From: a virus
Length of the DNA stretch: 64,000 nucleotides
Reading direction: 5' to 3' (one strand)
Virus record (IMG/VR): IMGVR_UViG_3300043399_000524
Span: 62,001-126,000 of that record
Shown here: positions 6,322-12,844 of the stretch, in pieces
Numbering within the stretch: position 1 is the first letter of the stretch
Layout of the letters: each line of letters opens with the position of its first letter
Notes under the pieces: generated by a model
Databases searched by the model: none
Told to the model about the DNA's origin: nothing
The model's input: only the letters and a program-made list of their open reading frames with translations
Position numbers and translations under genes: made by a program

Positions 6322-7756
6322 AGATAATAGTTACCCAGTTGAGAAGCAAAAATATTTTTTACGAATGATGTTAACTAACGCAGAGTTGTTTACCCGTGTT
6401 ACTAACATCTATAATGCAATCAATTTTGATAAATCAATCAGACCTGTTGCTGAGTTTATCAAACACCACGCTGACGAATACAAGATACTACCTGAGTTTG
6501 AACAAGTAGAAGCCGTTACAGGGATTAAACTTGATCCTATTCAAAACTTAAATCAAGGACATTATGATTGGTTTTTGGAACAGTTTGAAAAATTTACTAA
6601 ACGACAAGAACTAGAACGTGCGATTTTAAAGAGTGCTGACTTGCTTGAAAAAGGTGAATATGATCCTGTTGAAAAATTAATCAAAGATGCGGTACAAATA
6701 AGTCTACAAAAAGACATGGGTATGGATTACTTTGCTGATCCACGTGGTCGGTTGTTAGCATTGAAATCTAATAATGGTCAAGTCAGTACAGGTTGGCCTA
6801 GCATGGACAAGAAACTATATGGTGGTTTTAACCGCGGTGAACTGCAAATCTTTGCAGGAGGCTCAGGTTCTGGTAAGAGTTTGTTCATGCAAAACTTAGC
6901 AGTTAATTGGACTAGTATGGGACTGAACGGAGTATATATCACACTAGAACTTAGTGAAGGCTTGTGTTCTATGCGTATTGACTCCATGACCACTGAAACA
7001 TCTAGTCGTGAAATTTTCAAATCAATTGATGATATTGAAATGAAAATTAAAATGATGAGTAAGAAGTATGGTAAGTTCCGTGTCAAATATATGCCGGCAC
7101 AAAGTAATGTCAACGATATCAGAGCATATTGTAAAGAACTACAGATCCAAACAGGTATGAATATTGACTTTTTGTGTATTGACTATTTGGACTTATTGAT
7201 GCCAGTATCTGCAAAAGTCAGTCCGAGTGATTTGTTTGTTAAAGACAAATATGTTGCAGAAGAAGTGCGTAACTTAGCAAAAGAGTTAAATGTATTATTA
7301 GTAACAGCATCGCAGTTGAATCGTAGTGCTGTAGAGGAGATTGAATTTGACCACAGTCATATTAGTGGCGGTATTAGTAAAATCAATACTGCGGACAATG
7401 TATTTGGAATCTTTACATCCAGGTCTATGCGTGAGCGCGGGCAGTATCAATTGCAATTGATGAAAACTCGTAGTAGTAGTGGTGTAGGACAAAAGATTGA
7501 ACTTGAATTTAATGTAGAAACATTAAGGATTACCGATCCTGATCCTGAAGGTTACGGGGAACAACAATCTAAGTTTAAACCTAGTCCCAGCCCCAATGAC
7601 ATTATGAATAGGTTAAAGCCCCAATCTACAATAGTTTCTACTGAACCTATAGTTGACCAGAATACAGGAGAAGTCTTGGAACCGTCAAACAAGAAGGTTG
7701 TTGTGGACGTTCAGGGATCAAAACTCAAGACTTTATTGAATAGTTTAAAGAAATAA
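6305..7756 (+). CDS. 41: Replicative DNA helicase, T4 gp41 / DnaB-like
   Basis: 483 residues from TTG 6305, supported by GAGGAAG ending eight bases upstream; the first in-frame ATG (6368) would cut the conserved N-terminus. Walker A GGSGSGKS lies near residue 180 after GGFNRGELQIF, Walker B is FLCIDYLDLL, and ASQLNR is the DnaB H3-type block. Hexameric 5'-3' helicase of the replication fork, coupled to primase by gene overlap. The last ~60 residues are low complexity and charged. Confidence 0.9.
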   Translation: MKKDYEDNSYPVEKQKYFLRMMLTNAELFTRVTNIYNAINFDKSIRPVAEFIKHHADEYKILPEFEQVEAVTGIKLDPIQNLNQGHYDWFLEQFEKFTKRQELERAILKSADLLEKGEYDPVEKLIKDAVQISLQKDMGMDYFADPRGRLLALKSNNGQVSTGWPSMDKKLYGGFNRGELQIFAGGSGSGKSLFMQNLAVNWTSMGLNGVYITLELSEGLCSMRIDSMTTETSSREIFKSIDDIEMKIKMMSKKYGKFRVKYMPAQSNVNDIRAYCKELQIQTGMNIDFLCIDYLDLLMPVSAKVSPSDLFVKDKYVAEEVRNLAKELNVLLVTASQLNRSAVEEIEFDHSHISGGISKINTADNVFGIFTSRSMRERGQYQLQLMKTRSSSGVGQKIELEFNVETLRITDPDPEGYGEQQSKFKPSPSPNDIMNRLKPQSTIVSTEPIVDQNTGEVLEPSNKKVVVDVQGSKLKTLLNSLKK

Positions 7757-7768
7757 AAACGGCTTCAG

Positions 7769-7776
7769 ACTAAATA
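7769..7776 (+). promoter_or_regulatory. Possible late promoter
   Basis: ACTAAATA, eight bases before ATG 7784, giving a leader of only a base or two. Confidence 0.4.
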
Positions 7777-7783
7777 CTATATC

Positions 7784-8038
7784 ATGCAAAAACAAACTCG
7801 CAGTCTTTTAGAGGAATTAGAGGCCATTGGTAATAATCGTGATACCGCTCACATTATTGAGAGCAGGGGTCACAACATTATTACTAGCGCCATCAATTTA
7901 ATTGAAATGATTAATAAATACTATTCTCCTGATCAGGCTGAGATTTTAGAAAGAAAATTATTGAGTGCCATTAAAAGCAAGGATCAATCTAGATTTTCTA
8001 AGTCTATAAAAAAGAATAGTAAAAATGAACCCATCTGA
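7784..8038 (+). CDS. Small helical hypothetical protein
   Basis: 84 residues, predicted all-helical with a Lys/Ser-rich end. It sits between helicase and the ligase-like gene and overlaps the latter by 14 bases. No recognisable family. No Shine-Dalgarno is visible; the late-like motif at 7769 may make it nearly leaderless. Confidence 0.6.
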   Translation: MQKQTRSLLEELEAIGNNRDTAHIIESRGHNIITSAINLIEMINKYYSPDQAEILERKLLSAIKSKDQSRFSKSIKKNSKNEPI

Positions 8039-9170
8039 TGAACTATCATTGCTAAAATCTAAGATTGAAGAATTAAGTCTTTTTGAAGGTAAAGGTCATT
8101 TAGACCATCCTGAGGATTTGATATTTTTAGATGGAACTCAGGGCGCTAATCATGCTATACAGGCATCAGTGGCCACAGTTAATAATCCACAAACAGTTAC
8201 TATCAAATGGGATGGATATCCTGCATTAATTTTTGGTCGTGGAACTAATGGTAAGTTCACTATAATGGACAAACACATGTTCAATAAAAAAGATTTATCA
8301 GGAAGACAAGTCTTTAGTCCAGAACAGTTTGTTCAGTATGACCGAGCACGTGGAGTAGACCGCACTGGATTACATCAAATAATTAACGAAATATGGCCTG
8401 GTCTAGAAAAGTCAGACCGTAGCAAAGGGTACTATTGGGGTGACCTACTATTCAGTCAGCCACTGCAAGACCAAAACGGTATGTATAAGTTTAGAGCCAA
8501 TCCCAATGGTATCACATATACCGTAGATACAGATAGTGAAGTAGGGCAGTTATTTAAAGGAAAGCAAGCGGGAATAGTTGTTCATCAATTTATTCCTGCT
8601 ACAGCAGTGACCACTGACGAGGCAACTCCTTTAGATGGCACTATAGGTAGTTTAAAAAATAATAGCAATGTTGCTATTGTTCCTGCCAAGATGCCTATAA
8701 CTCCTAAACTAAAGTTGAATAACAGTTTAGTCAAAAAAGCACAAGCTGCTATTGCTAAGTACGGCAAAGATGTGGATCAGATGCTAAATACTGCTCCACA
8801 GGCAGCATCTGCCTTTCGTACTATGTTTACTACCTACATCAATAAAAAGATTGTTGCAGGAGATTTGAACAATTTAGTAGATGGTTTTATGGAATTCTTC
8901 AATAGCCGTCCAATGACCGAAACTATGCGTCAAAAGTTAACACAACATTTACAAGCTAACAAAGCAGGACTAATAGGGGCATTCACCATTTGGGCTGCAC
9001 TATATCAATTAAAAATGTCTATTGTTGACCAATTAAACAGAGCAGCAGAGGCTAGCCCCGTTAAGGGTTATTTACAAGACGGCACACAAACTCAAGAAGG
9101 TTTTGTCAGTCAAGGGTTAAAATTCGTTGATAGAATGGGTTTTTCACGCCAAAATCTTGCAGGCCGATAG
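8025..9170 (+). CDS. Ligase-like nucleotidyltransferase family protein
   Basis: 381 residues. TIKWDGYPALIFGRG holds a KxDG motif (K61-D63-G64) like motif I of ATP-dependent DNA/RNA ligases and capping enzymes. GYYWGDLLF (G139-D140) fits motif III. AGIVVHQF near 183 fits motif IV, although the usual motif IV Glu is not evident. VAIVPAK near 216-222 could be motif V. The helical C-terminal 150 residues are unlike classic ligases. The family occurs in T4-like aquatic phages with no settled function. It may join RNA or DNA ends, or be a non-catalytic structural protein. SLFEG near residue 19 resembles the L-x-E cleavage site of prohead proteases. Confidence 0.6.
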   Translation: MNPSDELSLLKSKIEELSLFEGKGHLDHPEDLIFLDGTQGANHAIQASVATVNNPQTVTIKWDGYPALIFGRGTNGKFTIMDKHMFNKKDLSGRQVFSPEQFVQYDRARGVDRTGLHQIINEIWPGLEKSDRSKGYYWGDLLFSQPLQDQNGMYKFRANPNGITYTVDTDSEVGQLFKGKQAGIVVHQFIPATAVTTDEATPLDGTIGSLKNNSNVAIVPAKMPITPKLKLNNSLVKKAQAAIAKYGKDVDQMLNTAPQAASAFRTMFTTYINKKIVAGDLNNLVDGFMEFFNSRPMTETMRQKLTQHLQANKAGLIGAFTIWAALYQLKMSIVDQLNRAAEASPVKGYLQDGTQTQEGFVSQGLKFVDRMGFSRQNLAGR

Positions 9171-9198
9171 CCCAAAACCAAGATTTTTTTCTACCAGG

Positions 9199-9206
9199 AC
9201 TAAATA
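9199..9206 (+). promoter_or_regulatory. Late promoter
   Basis: ACTAAATA ahead of the highly expressed gene at 9252; leader about 40 bases. Confidence 0.6.
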
Positions 9207-9213
9207 AGTGTAT

Positions 9214-9228
9214 GAATCTATATGATTC
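9214..9228 (+). promoter_or_regulatory. 5' leader hairpin
   Basis: GAATC-TATAT-GATTC, a perfect 5-base-pair stem starting just after the expected late transcript start. It may stabilise the mRNA of the 9252 gene. Confidence 0.45.
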
Positions 9229-9251
9229 AAACATTTTAAAGGAATAATATC

Positions 9252-9674
9252 ATGGCAGGATTTACACGTACTCATGGTGATGCACAACCAGTATTTGCAA
9301 TGGACGTTCAGAACGGTCCAGTAGCTTCTTCAGCAGCAGCAAACGGTACAACTACTAACTTCATCGGTCCAGCAATGGACTTCTTCGGTTTCGACCTAGG
9401 TGCTGCTCCAACAGACCAATTAGGCGTTGACGAAATGGTTGCTCAAGTTCTAGTTTCTATCGAGCAATTAGCTACAGTTATGATGTACAGCGTAAGCGCA
9501 ACAGCTAACGTGACAAACATGTCTGTTGCTGTATACCCAGTTGGTGCATACACAGCGGCTGCCCTACAGACACAAATTCGTGCTCTAGGTACAGTTAACG
9601 GTTATGACCTAAGCGGTGCAACAGTAACTAACGTTGGTTTCCGTCTAGCTTCTACAGCTACAAGCGCAAGCTAA
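9252..9674 (+). CDS. Abundant small virion structural protein (predicted)
   Basis: 140 residues, Ala/Thr/Val-rich and hydrophobic, no charged clusters. Codons are restricted (GCT/GCA, GGT, CGT, CTA, AAC), unlike neighbouring genes, which indicates very high expression. AAAGGAAT precedes the ATG, a late promoter and leader hairpin lie upstream, and a strong terminator follows. All this fits a capsid decoration or other abundant head/tail protein. I do not recognise the family. Confidence 0.6.
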   Translation: MAGFTRTHGDAQPVFAMDVQNGPVASSAAANGTTTNFIGPAMDFFGFDLGAAPTDQLGVDEMVAQVLVSIEQLATVMMYSVSATANVTNMSVAVYPVGAYTAAALQTQIRALGTVNGYDLSGATVTNVGFRLASTATSAS

Positions 9675-9692
9675 TCAGTTGTTTATCAACAG

Positions 9693-9724
9693 AAAAATCC
9701 GAGATTTATTCTCGGATTTTTTTT
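9693..9724 (+). terminator. Rho-independent terminator
   Basis: AAAATCCGAG, 7-base loop, CTCGGATTTT followed by more T. Ends the 9252 transcript. Confidence 0.9.
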
Positions 9725-9727
9725 GCC

Positions 9728-9735
9728 TCTAAATA
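9728..9735 (+). promoter_or_regulatory. Late promoter, leaderless gene
   Basis: TCTAAATA immediately after the terminator. Its last A is six bases before ATG 9741, so the T4-type late start falls on the A of the ATG. Confidence 0.6.
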
Positions 9736-9740
9736 TAGAT

Positions 9741-10205
9741 ATGAGTTTTAAAGTAAGTTGCTATACACTATTTGATATCACTCAAACGGGTGTAATCAAT
9801 AGAAGTCGTCCCGGTCCAGAAGATGAACCTGATGTATGGCTACACAAAAGAAATACGCAATGTAATTTTGATACAATATTGCAAGTAATTTCATTACGCA
9901 GCCAACCAGAAGAAATTGGAATTCCCAAATTAATTAAAATCAAATTCAATGAATTTGATAATTTTGGGTTTTTGTTTAGTCAGGAACCCGACGAAGAATA
10001 TAATTGCTGGACATTTGATTTTACCATACATCATCCTAGTGTATTCTATGATGGTATTACAGAATTAGGTCATTTATACGCTGATTGCGATCAGGTACCT
10101 ATGATAAAAACAAATACAACATGGGATAAACTTCCTGCGTTTTTGGACTCTACGGATGAATTACGTAACATTTATTTTAAGGTGATTGAAAATGAGGATA
10201 ACTGA
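9741..10205 (+). CDS. Conserved T4-like phage hypothetical protein
   Basis: 154 residues from ATG 9741; an upstream TTG (9723) lies inside the terminator/promoter and is rejected. It has an NRSRPGPEDEPDVWLHKRNTQ segment and ends with IYFKVIENED. I recall similar proteins in aquatic T4-like phages but no known role. No Shine-Dalgarno; the late promoter position predicts a leaderless mRNA. The next gene starts inside its 3' end. Confidence 0.7.
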   Translation: MSFKVSCYTLFDITQTGVINRSRPGPEDEPDVWLHKRNTQCNFDTILQVISLRSQPEEIGIPKLIKIKFNEFDNFGFLFSQEPDEEYNCWTFDFTIHHPSVFYDGITELGHLYADCDQVPMIKTNTTWDKLPAFLDSTDELRNIYFKVIENEDN

Positions 10206-10680
10206 GACAGAAATTGAAAGAAAATTAAATCGAATAATTTCTTATAGGGAAATGAATGATTTGCAGTCAATTTCTATATTTGAACTGTCACCTAATTACT
10301 ATTCTGTATTTGGTAAATATTATATCAATAAAAAATCAAAAACATCGGTAGAAGTATTAGAATTAAATGGGGAATTAGTTCATACTTTTTTTAGTATGCG
10401 TAATGCAATTTGTTGGTGTATAAATGATTTGCGTGGAAAATATATTTCAGCGAATAGAGTAATTACATTAGACAAAAACATATCCAATGAAGAAGCTCAA
10501 ATAGCAGTACACAAATTATTGTTTAAAAAAGCTAAAAACACAGATGACAAATTGATTTTTTTGGCTAAATTGAATGAAGAAAAGCTAAAAAGAAGCAAAA
10601 TGATGGGTGAATTAGAGTCATACATCATAGAATCCAACTATTGGCAACAAAGTAAGTTTAACTTAAAAACCGAATATTAA
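10192..10680 (+). CDS. Conserved T4-like phage hypothetical protein
   Basis: 162 residues from ATG 10192, overlapping the previous gene by 14 bases. The middle contains NGELVHTFFSMRNAICWC and the C-terminal third is charged and helical. Forms a pair with 9741-10205, probably co-transcribed. Function unknown; the position among head/structural genes hints at morphogenesis. Confidence 0.65.
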   Translation: MRITETEIERKLNRIISYREMNDLQSISIFELSPNYYSVFGKYYINKKSKTSVEVLELNGELVHTFFSMRNAICWCINDLRGKYISANRVITLDKNISNEEAQIAVHKLLFKKAKNTDDKLIFLAKLNEEKLKRSKMMGELESYIIESNYWQQSKFNLKTEY

Positions 10681-10690
10681 AGCCAAAAAT

Positions 10691-10698
10691 GATAAATA
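10691..10698 (+). promoter_or_regulatory. Late promoter
   Basis: GATAAATA, 28 bases before ATG 10726. Confidence 0.7.
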
Positions 10699-10725
10699 AG
10701 ATATACTAGTCTTAGGACCCTAACT

Positions 10726-11436
10726 ATGAAATTAACAGATTTTGATAAAAAGCCAGTAGAAGTTGCTCAAAGAGCACTAAAAGAACATTATGGTAGATCC
10801 ATTGATGTTAGCAAAATGTCTTACGCACAAGTAAGAACAATGCTCAGTAAAGTTCGTGGATTAATGAACGAATCAAAAGCAAGCAGCGACTACTACAAAG
10901 ATAACTCAGCATACATGAAACTAGTTTTCATGGAGCAAGCACTAAGCAAGCAATTTGCTCAACTAAGCGCAAATCGTCCTCGCATTGTTGTCGAAAATGA
11001 AGAAGTTGAAAAGTCTCAGACTATTCTTGCTGCTCAAGATATGGTTGATTCTATTCAAAAGATGGTTGAGCAAGTTTCTGACATGATTGTCAAAGAATTG
11101 CCTGCACTAGTTGATAGCGTTCAAAGTGAAATCGGTGTCAATGAAAGCCAACAGTTTCAGCAGCAGGCCAGCGAGGCATTGACTTCCCTGCAAGCAGCAT
11201 TGACACAAAGCCAAACAACAATGAAGGAAGCCGTCAATGGCATCACCGGTCAAGGTGGCATGGGAGCATTTGATGCTGGCGCCGACATGGGAGCAGATGC
11301 AGATATGGGCGGAGAAGAATTTGCTGACATAGGTGCTTCTGAAGAACTTCCCGGAGGCGAGGAAGAAGTTGATCTAGACATAGGTGCTGAAGAAGAACCT
11401 GAAGATGTTGGGTCAGTAGGCCGCGCCAAAAGATAA
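10726..11436 (+). CDS. Acidic scaffold-like / prohead core candidate
   Basis: 236 residues. Residues 60-170 are helical and probably coiled coil. The last 60 residues are strongly acidic (EEEVDLDIGAEEEPED) and end in a basic GRAKR. Such Gln-rich helix plus acidic tail proteins are typical of phage prohead cores (T4 gp67/gp68-like roles). Made from a late promoter and followed two bases later by another small basic protein. Assignment rests on composition and context only. Confidence 0.45.
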   Translation: MKLTDFDKKPVEVAQRALKEHYGRSIDVSKMSYAQVRTMLSKVRGLMNESKASSDYYKDNSAYMKLVFMEQALSKQFAQLSANRPRIVVENEEVEKSQTILAAQDMVDSIQKMVEQVSDMIVKELPALVDSVQSEIGVNESQQFQQQASEALTSLQAALTQSQTTMKEAVNGITGQGGMGAFDAGADMGADADMGGEEFADIGASEELPGGEEEVDLDIGAEEEPEDVGSVGRAKR

Positions 11437-11437
11437 T

Positions 11438-11758
11438 ATGAGATTATTTGAGTTCACCGACAGTCCACTAGTGGTTGGGTTGGTAGCAAGTACTAACCAG
11501 CTTAAACACGAAATAGATAGTGGTAAAGCAAGACCTGATTGGACTGTAGCAGAACTATTGAATTATTATAAAGATAATGATATCATTATCGACAAGAGCG
11601 ATTTGTATAATATGATTAAACAACCTCCCCTAAATAAGTATATTACAAATATACAAGGGGACAATGTAGTTTTCAAAGGACAATCAGAACCGGGTGAGCA
11701 AAAGCCTGACGAGAAGAAAAAGGTTGTTCAGCAAATGGCTAAAAAAGCAATGAAATGA
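11438..11758 (+). CDS. Small hypothetical protein, possible head protein
   Basis: 106 residues beginning MRLFEFTDSP and ending with a Lys-rich helix (KKKVVQQMAKKAMK). It lies one base after the acidic scaffold-like gene and overlaps the next start by four bases. No family recognised. The charge complement to its neighbour suggests a partner in prohead assembly, which is inference. Confidence 0.5.
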   Translation: MRLFEFTDSPLVVGLVASTNQLKHEIDSGKARPDWTVAELLNYYKDNDIIIDKSDLYNMIKQPPLNKYITNIQGDNVVFKGQSEPGEQKPDEKKKVVQQMAKKAMK

Positions 11759-12075
11759 TAACTCTGACAGACAAAGCAAAAAGTAAAATACAACAACAAA
11801 TTAAAAAGCGTGGCAAAGGCCTGGGTATTCGTGTAGGAGTTAAGACTACAGGTTGCTCAGGTTTAGCTTATGTGCTTGAGTATGTTGACAATCCAGTAGA
11901 GGGTGATATCGCTGTTGATTGCGAGGGTTGCTCATTGTTTGTTGATCCTAAAAGTTGCCCATATGTTCAAGGTATGACTATTGATTTTGTTAGAAATGGA
12001 CTTAATGAAGGTTTTGAATTTAGCAATCCAAACGAGCGTGACCGTTGCGGTTGCGGGGAAAGTTTCAGAGTATAA
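11755..12075 (+). CDS. A-type iron-sulfur cluster carrier (IscA/HesB family)
   Basis: 106 residues, full family length. The three ligand cysteines are C34 (TTGCSGLAY) and C98/C100 (RCGCGESF), with exactly 63 residues between C34 and C98, as in E. coli IscA. A-type carriers transfer Fe-S clusters to target enzymes. In a phage it is an auxiliary gene that may sustain host or phage Fe-S proteins during infection. It overlaps the upstream small gene as ATGA, so it may be made late with structural genes. Confidence 0.92.
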   Translation: MITLTDKAKSKIQQQIKKRGKGLGIRVGVKTTGCSGLAYVLEYVDNPVEGDIAVDCEGCSLFVDPKSCPYVQGMTIDFVRNGLNEGFEFSNPNERDRCGCGESFRV

Positions 12076-12078
12076 GTA

Positions 12079-12107
12079 TTGACAATGATTGATTCTTGTG
12101 CTAGAAT
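12079..12107 (+). promoter_or_regulatory. Sigma70-type promoter, leaderless exonuclease gene
   Basis: TTGACA (12079-12084), 17-base spacer, TAGAAT (12102-12107). The expected start at 12114 is the A of the ATG. Confidence 0.75.
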
Positions 12108-12113
12108 TAAAGA

Positions 12114-12800
12114 ATGTATATTCCAAACAAATATAATTATGTTTCAATTAATAGGGAAACAATAAATGGTGAACGAAGATACGCTACACCTGACGGTGAG
12201 AAACTACCTAGCGTAACTACGATACTTTCTGCAACAGCCCCAAAAGAAAAACTTCAAGCATTGCAGGAATGGCGCAATCGTGTGGGCCATAAACAAGCAC
12301 AGGCAATCACTACAGAAGCTGCAGGCCGTGGCACACGAATGCACAAGTGGTTAGAAGATTATGTAAAAACAGGAGTTATAGGTGTCCCCGGAAGCAATCC
12401 ATACAGCATCCAAAGCCATAAAATGGCATCTACCATCATTTATGAAGGACTTAGTAAATGTAATGAATATTGGGGGACAGAAGTTCCCCTTTATTTTCCT
12501 AAAGTATATGCCGGAACAACTGACCTGGTTGGCGTTCATGATGGTAGTCCTGCTATCATGGATCACAAGCAATCTAACAAATTGAAAAAGCGTGAGTGGA
12601 TCGAAGACTATTTCCTACAGTTAGCAGCGTACGCCAATGCACACAACGAAGTACACGGTACAAATATTCGCAAGGGTGTCATTTTTATGTGTACCGCAGA
12701 CAATATCTACCAAGAATTCATCGTTGAGGGTAATGAATTTGATGAGTGGACAAACAAATGGTTTGAACGGGTTGAAAAATATTACACACAGTTCTTGTAA
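12114..12800 (+). CDS. PD-(D/E)XK exonuclease (RecB/MGME1-like)
   Basis: 228 residues. LPSVTTIL near 31 and GRGTRMHKWLED near 71 (H77) are typical of the Cas4/MGME1-like branch. TTDLVG gives D137, IMDHKQ gives D150 and K152 as the (D/E)xK pair, and EDYFLQLAAYA gives the conserved Gln-x3-Tyr. Likely a single-strand exonuclease used in recombination or host DNA breakdown. Its own sigma70-type promoter predicts a leaderless transcript, and no Shine-Dalgarno is present. Confidence 0.85.
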   Translation: MYIPNKYNYVSINRETINGERRYATPDGEKLPSVTTILSATAPKEKLQALQEWRNRVGHKQAQAITTEAAGRGTRMHKWLEDYVKTGVIGVPGSNPYSIQSHKMASTIIYEGLSKCNEYWGTEVPLYFPKVYAGTTDLVGVHDGSPAIMDHKQSNKLKKREWIEDYFLQLAAYANAHNEVHGTNIRKGVIFMCTADNIYQEFIVEGNEFDEWTNKWFERVEKYYTQFL

Positions 12801-12809
12801 TGGATTTTA

Positions 12810-12817
12810 GATAAATA
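12810..12817 (+). promoter_or_regulatory. Late promoter
   Basis: GATAAATA, 28 bases before ATG 12845 of the fibre gene. Confidence 0.7.
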
Positions 12818-12844
12818 AGTATAAATCTGCAAAGAATTACACTT

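Noticed and set aside
11629-11637. CTAAATAA motif within the 11438 gene as a late promoter
   Set aside because: It is in coding sequence with no gene start shortly downstream; the AT-rich genome gives such matches by chance.
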